From JAIQFL01 sp035295745 (GTDB taxonomy: Bacteria; Acidobacteriota; Terriglobia; Bryobacterales; Bryobacteraceae): a stretch of 64,000 nucleotides of DNA. Positions 16,457 to 24,623 of the stretch are shown one piece after another; positions within the stretch are counted from its first letter, which is position 1, and every line of letters starts with the position of its first letter. The position numbers and the translations under genes were made by a program. The stretch is from positions 186,001 through 250,000 of the forward strand of contig DATGIL010000015.1 in NCBI GenBank assembly GCA_035295745.1. Direction: 5' to 3'. The notes beneath the pieces were generated by a model that did not search any database, had not been told where the DNA came from, and saw only the letters and a list, made by a program, of their open reading frames with translations.

Positions 16457-17875
16457 TTATGACGATCCAGAACGTGCGAAATCGACAACTTCCGGCGCCG
16501 CTGCCGGGCGAATGTTTTGATTCACACGGAAAAAATTTCCGGGATCGTACTTTGCCTTGACAGCCGCCAGCCGCTCGTAGTTGCTTCCGTAGGTGGCTCG
16601 AATCCGATCTTCGCCCTCTTCCATCATGAAGTTCAGATAAGCGCCTCCCGACCCGAACGGATGCAGCGCATCGTAATAGGCCCGCGCCCACTCGGTGATT
16701 TTTTCGCGGCTCCCCGGATCGGGATCCACTCCCACAATCACCTGGCTCCACACCGCGTCGCGATGGTGGAATGCGGTGTCGCCGGCAGCCACGCGGTTCA
16801 CTTTTCCATTAACCGGATAGAGGTGCATGGTGGATTGCCAGGTCGGCAGAAGGGAGCCGTGCGCGATATGCTTCTCGATTGCGGCATTGCTGAGTTCTTT
16901 GAAGAAGTCGGCTTTCCAGTACCATTGCAGGCCAGTCGGGTAGATGCCGTCGAACATTCCCTGCAACATCGGATAGGGCATGGGGACAAAGAACTCGAAA
17001 GCCGGCCGCCGGTAGCTGCGGATTGATTCCAGAATGGTGTTCGCCTGCTCCAGGGCGCCCTGATAGCACCACACGATCGCGGCCATTTTCCGCATGTGCA
17101 GTTCCTCGGGAAAAGGTGGACCCGGCGGCACTGTCAGCATAGCGAAGAATCCGTTCATTTCTTCGGGCGCCTGTGTGATGAATTCGCGGTACCACTTCAT
17201 CACGTCGGCCGCGTCTTCGAGATTCCAGAGCATCGGGCCGGCGCAGACCGTGTGGACCGGGTGCGCCTGAAACAGGAACGAGGTGACGATTCCGAAATTT
17301 CCTCCTCCGCCGCGCACCGCCCAGAAAAGATCGGGATTCTCATCCGCGCTCGCCACCACAAAGCTGCCGTCCGCCAACACCATATCCACGGAGAGCAGGT
17401 TATCGATCGTTAGACCGAACTTCCGCGTCAGGTGCCCCATTCCTCCCCCCAAGGTCAGCCCGGCAACCCCTGTGCTCGCGATGACTCCGGACGGAACTGC
17501 GAGACCGAACGGATGCGTGGCGTGGTCCACGTCGCCCCACTTGCAGCCCGCGCCTACCAATACGGTGCGCTCCGCAGGATCGACGCGTACATACTTCATC
17601 GGCGCCAGATCGATCACCAACCCGTCGTCGCAGACCCCCAGACCTGCCGCATTATGGCCGCCGCCGCGGATCGAAACCAGTAGGTTCTCCGCTCTTCCCA
17701 GTCGTACCGCGGCGATCACATCCGCCACGTCGGTGCATTGCGCAATCAGACGCGGCTTGCGATCGATCATCGCGTTGTAGACCTTCCGCGCCTCGTCGTA
17801 TGCCGCATCCGACGGCTCGATCACCACCCCACGGAACTGACCGCGAAAATCGTTAATAGCTTGTTGTAAAGACAT
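16457..17875 (-). CDS. FAD-linked oxidoreductase, berberine-bridge/BBE type
   Basis: The 472-residue flavoprotein is of the VAO/PCMH superfamily. The FAD domain begins after about 40 residues. The motif SIRGGGHNAAGLG contains His74, the usual site of covalent 8-alpha-histidyl FAD attachment. GVIASTGVAGLTLGGGMG, LTRKFGLTIDNLLS and FWAVRGGGGNFGIVTSF are family signatures. The C-terminal BBE segment ends with YLNFMMEEGEDRIRATYG and KYDPGNFFRVNQNI. Enzymes of this class oxidise sugars, alcohols or alkaloids with O2. It lies between the large BTAD regulator upstream and a sigma factor downstream on the same strand. No signal peptide is seen, so a cytoplasmic location is likely. Confidence 0.92.
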   Translation of the reverse strand: MSLQQAINDFRGQFRGVVIEPSDAAYDEARKVYNAMIDRKPRLIAQCTDVADVIAAVRLGRAENLLVSIRGGGHNAAGLGVCDDGLVIDLAPMKYVRVDPAERTVLVGAGCKWGDVDHATHPFGLAVPSGVIASTGVAGLTLGGGMGHLTRKFGLTIDNLLSVDMVLADGSFVVASADENPDLFWAVRGGGGNFGIVTSFLFQAHPVHTVCAGPMLWNLEDAADVMKWYREFITQAPEEMNGFFAMLTVPPGPPFPEELHMRKMAAIVWCYQGALEQANTILESIRSYRRPAFEFFVPMPYPMLQGMFDGIYPTGLQWYWKADFFKELSNAAIEKHIAHGSLLPTWQSTMHLYPVNGKVNRVAAGDTAFHHRDAVWSQVIVGVDPDPGSREKITEWARAYYDALHPFGSGGAYLNFMMEEGEDRIRATYGSNYERLAAVKAKYDPGNFFRVNQNIRPAAAPEVVDFARSGSS

Positions 17876-17947
17876 TTCCCCTCATCCTTTGAAGGCGCGA
17901 AATCCCTTTTTCGCACCTTATGGTTTTAGTCTGGCTGAGGGGGCGTT

Positions 17948-20900
17948 CTAGGAGCGTTCTGAAGAAGCCGATTCGGCCGTTCCTCCCGTTCGAGCCAGCA
18001 ATCTTTGCTCGAACGCCAGGGAGCCCGCTCTCCGCGCCGCCAGGATCCCCCGGCGATAGCTGGCGAGGGCCGCGTCGGGCTTGGCGTCCGCCCGCAGCAG
18101 GTCGCCCTGCATGCGATGCAATTCCGCCACAGCCCATTCCTCGCCGTTTTTGGTGGCGAACGCGAAGCCTGTCGAGAGGCTGGCGAGTGCCTCGCCCACC
18201 TGGCCGGCGCGCCGTAAGCTGTCGGCCAACAACGTGTAATAGAACGGCAGGCGAACTTCCGCCGCCAGCACACGCAGCGACTCCAGCCCTGTTCGCAGTT
18301 GCGACAGACCAGAGGCAGTGTCTTCCTCCGCGGCCTTTGCCCAGCCCGTCAGAACATTCGCCATCGCGAGGTAGTAGGCGAAACCGTTCCTGCCGCAGAC
18401 GTCCACAGCCTCCAAGCCCCGCTCGCGCGCCGCGAGACTATCTCCCCGAAAGACGTGAAGCATCGCAGCATAGCTGAGCGCAATCGCATGGCTGAACGGA
18501 TGTCGCATGCGCTCGGCCGTTACAATCGCCTCCGTGGACTGAATCGCCGCCTGGTCGTCCTCCCCACGGTGCCAGGCGAGGTGAGCCAGATAAGCGCGGC
18601 AGAACACCGCGGGGTCCGGTCCGGCGAAGAGCGCCAGAACGGAATCTCCAGGTCCGGCGTGCATGCGGATCGCGGCGTTCATGTGGCCGATCGAGGCCTC
18701 CAGTTGTCCCAGATGATAAAGGCTGCTGCCCACAATCAAATTGCCGGCCAGCAACAATCCGGGAACCGCCTCCCGTTCCGCGGCCCTGAGAAAGTCGAGG
18801 GCGAATTGCCGCGATTTCTCCAGGTCGCCGCGAACGATGTGAAAGACCCAGGATCCGCTCAAAATCGCGAACAGGTTCCGATTGTCGAGCCGTTTGGAAA
18901 GCTCGAGCGCTCGATCGTAGGTTTCTCCCACCTCGGGGGCCGAATAACCTTCCGTCGCGACCAACGCCGGGCCAAGTGTGGCCAGCAGGTCCAGTTCCTG
19001 TTTCAGTCTCCGCGCAGATTCGGAGAAGCTGCGACACAAGACCAGCGCGCTCCGCAGTAGCCCTGCCGCTTCCGTGTACGCGTATCGCTGGCGGGCATAA
19101 TCCGCCGCACGGCAGTAGTGCTCGATGGCTTCTTCCGCCATCCCGGCCTGTTCGAAATGCGTGGCGATCTGGCTGTTCCAGCTTTCGATATCGGCCGCAT
19201 GTACCTCGGAGAGCGCCCGCGCCACGCGCCGATGCCAGTAGCGCTGGCGGACCAGGCTCAATTCAGAGCAGGCCACTTCCCGGATGCGATCGTGGGTGAA
19301 ATCGTACTCCGAAGCGCCTCGACTTTCGACGATGCGGCGCCGCCATAGCTCGTCGAGAGCCTGGGACACACTGGCTTCGTCCCAATCGGTCGCCTTTTCG
19401 AGCAATTCGAACGAAAAGGGCCGGCCGATGACGCTCGCCAGTCCGGCGATCTCGTAAGAGGCCGCCGTGAGATTCGCCAGGCGCGCCGCGATGACCGCAT
19501 GTACCCGGCTACTCTGAAGTCCGGCTCGCACGCTCTCCACGACAAAAAGCGGGTTTCCGCGAGTGGTCCGGAAGATCTCTTCCAGATTTTCGCTTTCGAG
19601 CGGCTTGGCGGATTCCAGACGCGCCAGTTCAGCGGTCTCCTCTTCGTCCAGGGGCTCCAGAGGAATTTCGAGGATGATACCCAATTGCCGCAAGTGCGCC
19701 ACAAATCGCGTAAACGGATGTTCGCGGCCGGTCTCTTCAGCTCTCACGATACCCAGCATGAGTACTCCGGCGGCGGCCGGCGAAGTCAATAGCGCCTGCA
19801 GCCACTCGAAGGAATCGGGATCGCACCACTGCAAGTCGTCAATGTACAGCAGCAGCGGCCTGCGGCTCTTTCCCAAAGCGGCGCTCAGCGCGTCATAGAA
19901 TCGAAGGCGCTGCCAGCTTTCCGTGATCGGGCTGGAGTGGCCAGGCAGTTCGACCCCGGCAAAGTGCTCGCGAATTTCGGGCACTAGACGGGCCAGTTCC
20001 GCCACCTGCTCGGGCCACAAGCCGGTCCACCCCGCGCGAACTGCGTCCGAGCGCAGCCACTCCGCAACCGGTGCATAAGCCACCTGGCCTCGTCCCGCAT
20101 AACAGCGGCTGCGTGCCGCGGCATGTCCCTGTCGGACGCAGGCCTGGAACAACTCATCGGCAAGCCTCGTCTTGCCGATGCCCGGTTCTCCGGAGATCAG
20201 GGCGACTCGCGGACCTTCCTCCACTGCGGATTCCCACGCCCACGTCAACTGCTGCCATTCTTTCCTCCGGCCGACCAGGGCCCTCACCTTCTGGAGTTGC
20301 GAGACCGGCTTCGCCGGCGGAGACACCGCGGTAAACTCACCGGACGCCCCGGGCTCTGCCTTCAGAATTCTTTCGAACAGCTCGAGCGTCGCCGGGCCGG
20401 GCTCGACGCCCATCTCGCGCCGCAGGACACGCATGCACTGGTGGTAGGCGCGCAAGGCGCTCGAGCGATCGTGATTGGCGGCGTGCAGGCGGATCAGCAA
20501 CTGGTGATGCGACTCGCTAAGCGGATCGAGCGCGACCAGGCGCTCGGCGCACGGGATGGCTTGTGTGTACTCCTGCTGCTCTTCGAAGATCGCGGCCATG
20601 CGCAACAGCACTTCGCAGAGCCGATTGCGGAACTCCTGGCGCAGGGGAGTGAGCCAGTCGTCGTAGAGGCCCGGCAGGAGATCGTCGTCGTACAGTTGGG
20701 CTGCGCTGGTGAGATGTTCAATCTCTCTCGCTCGATCATTTTCGGTTCGTGCGGCGGCAGACTTCGCCACCGCTGCCAGGAAATCGGCGGTGTCGATGGA
20801 GCAGGCGGAGTCGGGCAGCCATCGGACAGTGAAATTCGTGATCTCGAGCCAGTTGCCCTCCGGGGGTAAGGCCCTCTTCAGATGATGCAGCAGTTGGCGG

Positions 20901-21088
20901 AGATTGGTGCGTGCCTGCGATTCGCTCGAGGCGGGCCAGAGGAGAAAGGCCAGTCGCTCTCGCGGTTGAGGCGCATCGCCGTGCAGGATCAGATAGGCAA
21001 TCAGCGACTGCAGGCGGTTGGAGTTGACCGCCGTCACCGGATTTCCTGAGAGGGTAATTCGCAGGTTGCCGAACAAGTTGATCCGCAT
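17948..21088 (-). CDS. BTAD/AAA ATPase/TPR transcriptional regulator (SARP-LuxR-like architecture)
   Basis: The 1046-residue protein begins with an OmpR-like winged helix at about 1-95 (MRINLFGNLRITLSG, NSNRLQSLIAYLIL) and a BTAD helical domain at about 98-245 (YDDWLTPLRQEFRNRLCEVL). A STAND-type AAA ATPase follows, with Walker A ISGEPGIGKTRLADEL at about 298-313 and Walker B LLLYIDDLQWCD. Tetratricopeptide-like helices fill about 600-1030. The C-terminal LuxR DNA-binding domain found in LAL relatives is absent. The flavoprotein gene starts 72 bases downstream on the same strand and is the most likely target or partner. The activating ligand is unknown. Confidence 0.88.
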   Translation of the reverse strand: MRINLFGNLRITLSGNPVTAVNSNRLQSLIAYLILHGDAPQPRERLAFLLWPASSESQARTNLRQLLHHLKRALPPEGNWLEITNFTVRWLPDSACSIDTADFLAAVAKSAAARTENDRAREIEHLTSAAQLYDDDLLPGLYDDWLTPLRQEFRNRLCEVLLRMAAIFEEQQEYTQAIPCAERLVALDPLSESHHQLLIRLHAANHDRSSALRAYHQCMRVLRREMGVEPGPATLELFERILKAEPGASGEFTAVSPPAKPVSQLQKVRALVGRRKEWQQLTWAWESAVEEGPRVALISGEPGIGKTRLADELFQACVRQGHAAARSRCYAGRGQVAYAPVAEWLRSDAVRAGWTGLWPEQVAELARLVPEIREHFAGVELPGHSSPITESWQRLRFYDALSAALGKSRRPLLLYIDDLQWCDPDSFEWLQALLTSPAAAGVLMLGIVRAEETGREHPFTRFVAHLRQLGIILEIPLEPLDEEETAELARLESAKPLESENLEEIFRTTRGNPLFVVESVRAGLQSSRVHAVIAARLANLTAASYEIAGLASVIGRPFSFELLEKATDWDEASVSQALDELWRRRIVESRGASEYDFTHDRIREVACSELSLVRQRYWHRRVARALSEVHAADIESWNSQIATHFEQAGMAEEAIEHYCRAADYARQRYAYTEAAGLLRSALVLCRSFSESARRLKQELDLLATLGPALVATEGYSAPEVGETYDRALELSKRLDNRNLFAILSGSWVFHIVRGDLEKSRQFALDFLRAAEREAVPGLLLAGNLIVGSSLYHLGQLEASIGHMNAAIRMHAGPGDSVLALFAGPDPAVFCRAYLAHLAWHRGEDDQAAIQSTEAIVTAERMRHPFSHAIALSYAAMLHVFRGDSLAARERGLEAVDVCGRNGFAYYLAMANVLTGWAKAAEEDTASGLSQLRTGLESLRVLAAEVRLPFYYTLLADSLRRAGQVGEALASLSTGFAFATKNGEEWAVAELHRMQGDLLRADAKPDAALASYRRGILAARRAGSLAFEQRLLARTGGTAESASSERS

Positions 21089-21199
21089 TGCCGCCGTCTA
21101 CGTAGTTTACGCCGATATGGCGGCCTTGCCGGAGGCTAACGCCAAGGGCCTCCGGCTGGCGGTCAGGCCCAGAATCTCACAGCTCACCGCGATCACCCA

Positions 21200-21591
21200 G
21201 GGGCGCGTATGAAAGTATGCCTCCCAAGGATTGAGGATCGCGACTCCGAGACTGGCAAAGCAGTCGCGCTTTAAACGACACAAGCACGTCCTCCAGCCAC
21301 TGCTCCAGTTGTGTGCGCCGCTTGCCTGAAGGTAGCAGTTCGATTCCTCGGCGAATTTCGCCATAGGTCAGGACGTTACCGAAAAGAGATTCTTGTGGCG
21401 GCTCGCAAGCGCACGTATCGGCGCGAAGGTAGCTTACGAGCCGCGACCGTGAGGGAGCGTCACCGCCCTGATGATTCATGATCGCTTGCTACCGCGCGCG
21501 TGGTTTTCAACCAGCGGTCAACGTGATGATCCGGGGCTCCGCTGCGGGAGAATTCAGAGAGGACGTTTGTATCGACCAGAAAGCCGGTCAC
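21200..21591 (-). pseudogene. PIN-domain toxin (FitB/VapC type) split by repeat A and internally deleted
   Basis: Translation starts at GTG 21591, overlapping the antitoxin stop by four bases. It gives MTGFLVDTNVLSEFSRSG, the N-terminus of a PIN ribonuclease with the first metal-binding Asp. After about 30 residues the reading enters dispersed repeat A (21398-21500) and reaches a TGA near 21464. Beyond the repeat, PIN sequence resumes (LTYGEIRRGIELLPSGKR, RRTQLEQWLEDVLVSFKARLL). A change of frame then joins directly to a typical C-terminal tail, DCFASLGVAILNPWE. The middle of the domain, with the other catalytic acids, is missing. The gene cannot make an active nuclease. Confidence 0.85.
21398..21500. 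repeat. Dispersed palindromic repeat, family A, copy 2 (inside PIN gene)
   Basis: Read on the minus strand it contains CGCGCGCGG...AGCAAGCGAT, CTCCCTCACGGTCGCGGCTC, GTAAGCTACC and ATACGTGCGCTTGCGAGCCG. These match the copies at 801-884 and 29121-29287. It interrupts the PIN reading frame, so it must have arrived after that gene was in place. Confidence 0.82.
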
Positions 21592-21839
21592 AGATCGAGA
21601 GGCCTTGGATAGTCCTTCTGCCTCTCCAAATTCAGTTCGGAACCGGCAAAGGGTGGCTGTGTGAGAAGGTCGTAGAGTTTCTTGCGGGCGCGTGGCGACG
21701 ACTGTTCCACACGGTGCTTTTCGCGTAAGGCATAGACCGCTTGCTCGATTACTTCGTCCACTGAATGAAAATGGCCGCGCTCGATTTCTTCCTGCACCAG
21801 GCGCTCGGTTTCGGGGTCACACCTCCAACTTAGCCTCAT
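21588..21839 (-). CDS. Ribbon-helix-helix antitoxin of a type II TA pair
   Basis: The 83-residue protein starts at ATG 21839. The core ETERLVQEEIERGHFHSVDE followed by VIEQAVYALREK is typical of ParD/CopG-like antitoxins that neutralise PIN toxins. The toxin start overlaps its stop codon by four bases. The reading frame stays open further upstream to 21989, but the conserved homology begins near residue 8 of the version given here. Its cognate toxin is destroyed (see the PIN pseudogene), so it is an orphan and could be free to drift or to neutralise related toxins elsewhere. Confidence 0.75.
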   Translation of the reverse strand: MRLSWRCDPETERLVQEEIERGHFHSVDEVIEQAVYALREKHRVEQSSPRARKKLYDLLTQPPFAGSELNLERQKDYPRPLDL

Positions 21840-21939
21840 CCGGGGTACGGCGCAAGCTTCTCGGGCTTTCGGAGGGCGCGATCCTGATAGGTGACCGCGA
21901 CGCCGATTCTCCGCCTCGGAGATTGTGTAGAGTTGAAGA

Positions 21940-22710
21940 ATGCGCTCGATTTGGGGAGTCATTGCGGGATTGCTGGCGATCTCGTCCATTTGCGCCCAGC
22001 AGGCCGCGCCAGCCAGGCCGATTCAGACCTTTCCGGCAGAGCAGGTGAAGGCGGGGGAGTCGCTATTTGTGCAGCAGTGCGCGTTCTGCCACGGCCGCGA
22101 TACTGGCGGCGGCGAGGATGGGCCCGATCTCACGCGCTCGAAACTGGTGGCCGACGACGTCAACGGCAATCTCATCGGCAATGTGGTGCGCAACGGGCGC
22201 AACAATATGCCGCGCTTTACGGTGTCGGATTCGGAACTGGCGTCGCTCGGCGCTTTCATTCATACGCAGAAGAATATCGCGGATGCGCAGAACGGGCAAC
22301 GCAAAGGTGTGGACCCATCCGACCTGACGACTGGGAACATCGAAAAAGGCAAGCAGTATTTCAACGGCACGGGGAAATGCGTGCAGTGCCATTCTCCCTC
22401 CGGAGACCTGGCCGGTGTAGCTACGCGCAATCCGGGGCTGCGGCTGATGCAGCGCATGATGTATCCGCGTGGGGCGAAGGCCAAGATGACCGTGACGCTG
22501 CCCTCCGGCGAGACCTTCAGCGGAACGCGCGCCTACGAAGATGAGTTCACGGTGGCGCTGCGCGATGCTTCGGGACGCTATCGCTCTTGGCCTGCGGCCA
22601 AGGTGACCGTCAAGGTGGACGACCCCGCCGAGGCCCACGTGGAACTGCTCGCCAGGTACACCGATGACGACATCCACAATCTGATCACTTATCTGTCGAC
22701 ACTCAAATAG
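21940..22710 (+). CDS. Exported diheme cytochrome c
   Basis: The 256-residue protein has a signal peptide (MRSIWGVIAGLLAISSICA). Two class I cytochrome c domains follow, with CAFCH at about 47 and CVQCH at about 146; distal methionine candidates include NNMPRF. Residues about 175-225 (MTVTLPSGETFSG, ARDASGRYRSW-like stretch) form a beta-rich insertion seen in cytochromes paired with quinoprotein dehydrogenases. The PQQ dehydrogenase gene starts ten bases downstream, so this is its likely electron acceptor in the periplasm. Confidence 0.92.
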   Translation: MRSIWGVIAGLLAISSICAQQAAPARPIQTFPAEQVKAGESLFVQQCAFCHGRDTGGGEDGPDLTRSKLVADDVNGNLIGNVVRNGRNNMPRFTVSDSELASLGAFIHTQKNIADAQNGQRKGVDPSDLTTGNIEKGKQYFNGTGKCVQCHSPSGDLAGVATRNPGLRLMQRMMYPRGAKAKMTVTLPSGETFSGTRAYEDEFTVALRDASGRYRSWPAAKVTVKVDDPAEAHVELLARYTDDDIHNLITYLSTLK

Positions 22711-22720
22711 GAGCGGACGC

Positions 22721-24244
22721 GTGAAACTCAATTACCTAATCCTGGGGCTCACCGCCTCGACCTTATTCGGACAGGGAACTACACCGGACACCCTGTTGAA
22801 ACCTCCGAAGGATAGTTGGCCTGCCTATCACGGAGATTACTCCGGCCGGCGGCACAGCGGCTTGACCCAAATCAATCCGCAGAACGTTCGCGGGCTCACG
22901 CTCGCCTGGGCTTACCAGACCGGCGCTAACAGCCAGATTAAAGCCTCGCCGATCCTGGTGGATGGCGTGATCTACTTTTCCACGCCCGACAATGTTTATG
23001 CCGTGGATGCGCGCTCGGGTCATCAGGTGTGGCACTACACGTATCCGCAGAACAAAGGCTTCCACATCGGCTCGCGCGGCGTTTCGATGTACGGAGACTG
23101 GCTGTATTTCATGACTCCCGACGCGCATCTGGTGTGTCTGAACGCGAAGGACGGCACGGTGCGCTGGAATGTCGTGGTGGCCGATTCTGCCCGCGGCTAC
23201 TGGACGTCGATGTCGCCTCTGATCATCCGAAATCATGTGCTGGTGGGAGTGTCGGGCGACTTCGATAATCTCACAGGATTCCTTAAATCGATCGATCCCG
23301 AGACCGGCAAGACGCAGTGGCGGTGGGACAGCACTCCGCCCAGCGGCACGCCCAATGCGACCACCGGCGGCATGACTTGGATGACCGGCACCTACGACCC
23401 GGAGAGCGACACGGTCTACTGGGGCACCGGCAATCCCACGCCGGTACTCAACGGCGATGTGCGGCCGGGGGACGATCCCGATACGTGCAGCATCGTGGCC
23501 ATCGATCCGAACACGGGCAAGAAGAAGTGGGCGTTTCAGCCGTCCCCGCACGACACGCACGACTGGGATGCGGTGGAGATTCCCGTGCTGGTGGACGCTG
23601 ACTTTAAGGGGAGTCCGCGCAAGATGCTGATGCAGGCGTCGCGCAACGGCTATTTCTTCGTGCTGGACAGGCTGACCGGACAGAATCTGCTCACGACGAC
23701 ATTCGGTCCGGTGAATTGGTCGACGGGAGTCGATGCCAAGGGCCAGCCGATCCCGAATAAGGCGAAAGATCCGGCGCAGGATGGACGGCTGATCGCGCCC
23801 GACGAAGGCGGGCTGACCAACTACCGGTCGCCGAGCTACGATCCGCAGACCGGCCTGTTTATCGTGAGTGCGCACCCCAGCTACGGCGTATACTTCACGA
23901 AACCCGCCGACGGGGCATTCGGATGGGCCGGCGCCGATTATGGCGTGTGGGGCAAGGGCGTTCTGGAGGCCATCGACTACCAGACCGGCAAGATCCGGTG
24001 GACCCATGACATCGGGCCGAACGGATCGGGTGCCGGCGTTCTGACCACGGAGTCGGGCCTGACGTTTACGGGCGACGGCCAGGGCAGCGTGCTGGCGCTG
24101 CGGACTAGCGATGGCAAGACGCTCTGGCACGCGGGACAAGGGCAGGGAATGCAAAGCTCGCCAATTACATATGAGTTGGACGGGCGGCAGTATGTGCTGA
24201 CGAGCGGTGGCGGCGTGATGTTTGCGTGGGCGCTGCCGGAATAG
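22721..24244 (+). CDS. PQQ-dependent quinoprotein dehydrogenase (eight-bladed propeller)
   Basis: The 507-residue protein has an N-terminal signal (MKLNYLILGLTASTLFGQ), then a full-length quinoprotein alcohol-dehydrogenase-type propeller. Recognisable blocks are WPAYHGDYSGRRHSGLTQIN, NVRGLTLAWAYQTG, SPILVDGVIYFSTPDNVYAV, GAWMTGTYDPESDTVYWGTG-like sequence near 215-235, and HDTHDWDAVEIPVLVD near 275. These cover the PQQ/Ca site and the conserved tryptophan-docking repeats. It lacks the C-terminal heme domain of type II quinohaemoproteins, which agrees with the separate diheme cytochrome encoded just upstream. The substrate, presumably an alcohol or sugar, is not determined. No pqq biosynthesis genes are in the window. 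Confidence 0.92.
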   Translation: MKLNYLILGLTASTLFGQGTTPDTLLKPPKDSWPAYHGDYSGRRHSGLTQINPQNVRGLTLAWAYQTGANSQIKASPILVDGVIYFSTPDNVYAVDARSGHQVWHYTYPQNKGFHIGSRGVSMYGDWLYFMTPDAHLVCLNAKDGTVRWNVVVADSARGYWTSMSPLIIRNHVLVGVSGDFDNLTGFLKSIDPETGKTQWRWDSTPPSGTPNATTGGMTWMTGTYDPESDTVYWGTGNPTPVLNGDVRPGDDPDTCSIVAIDPNTGKKKWAFQPSPHDTHDWDAVEIPVLVDADFKGSPRKMLMQASRNGYFFVLDRLTGQNLLTTTFGPVNWSTGVDAKGQPIPNKAKDPAQDGRLIAPDEGGLTNYRSPSYDPQTGLFIVSAHPSYGVYFTKPADGAFGWAGADYGVWGKGVLEAIDYQTGKIRWTHDIGPNGSGAGVLTTESGLTFTGDGQGSVLALRTSDGKTLWHAGQGQGMQSSPITYELDGRQYVLTSGGGVMFAWALPE

Positions 24245-24347
24245 ATACGTCTGCGTACGAGCGTGCGCTCTGACCTGTAGACCGCTCGGAAAGCGTCTAA
24301 GATGAGGCCCGGCGCTGCACAGAAGCGTTTTTGCGCCAAATTAGAAA

Positions 24348-24433
24348 GACCGGCAGCGGCTCTATCGCGGCGACTCGGGCGCCTGAGGCGCTATTCCCGA
24401 GGGCGATGGAGCGACCTGACCACGCTGCCGGTC
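24348..24433. other. Strongly folded 86-nt element upstream of amtB
   Basis: The outer arms GACCGGCAGCG (24348-24358) and CGCTGCCGGTC (24423-24433) are perfectly complementary. Inside are ATCGC/GCGAT (24364-24368 with 24403-24407) and CTCGGGCGCC tga GGCGC with CCCGAG (24374-24401), giving a nested, nearly continuous stem. On the minus strand the structure is followed by TTTCTAATTT, which could make it a terminator or the end of a small RNA. On the plus strand no U-tract follows. The conserved SRP and 6S RNA signatures are not visible. Confidence 0.6.
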
Positions 24434-24623
24434 CGCTCTTCGCTCGTTCGTTGACGCCTTTTATTATACTCGCAAAATCAGAGTTGTCTATCTGAAACTA
24501 AGGGCAGCAGCAAGCCGCCTATAAAAAACTCCAATCTTACCCATAGAAAAGTTCCATTTGGGAGGCCGCAAGTCCTCAGGGGACAATACCTTAGACTACC
24601 AATTCACAGGAATATACCTTCCC
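24434..24623. other. Leader region of amtB
   Basis: This AT-richer stretch contains TTATTATACTC and CCTATAAAAAAC as possible -10 elements. No clear -35 and no sigma-54 TGGCAC-N5-TTGC site was found, so nitrogen control at the promoter level is not evident. AGGA about twelve bases before ATG 24624 is the likely ribosome site. Confidence 0.35.

Noticed and set aside
24325..24338. Fourth copy of repeat B (TTTTTGCGCCAAA)
   Set aside because: Only about eight bases match the core; too short to separate from chance.
24348..24433. Signal recognition particle RNA
   Set aside because: The minus strand contains GGTCAGGTC, but the conserved GGAAG and GCAGCC parts of the SRP apical loop are missing.
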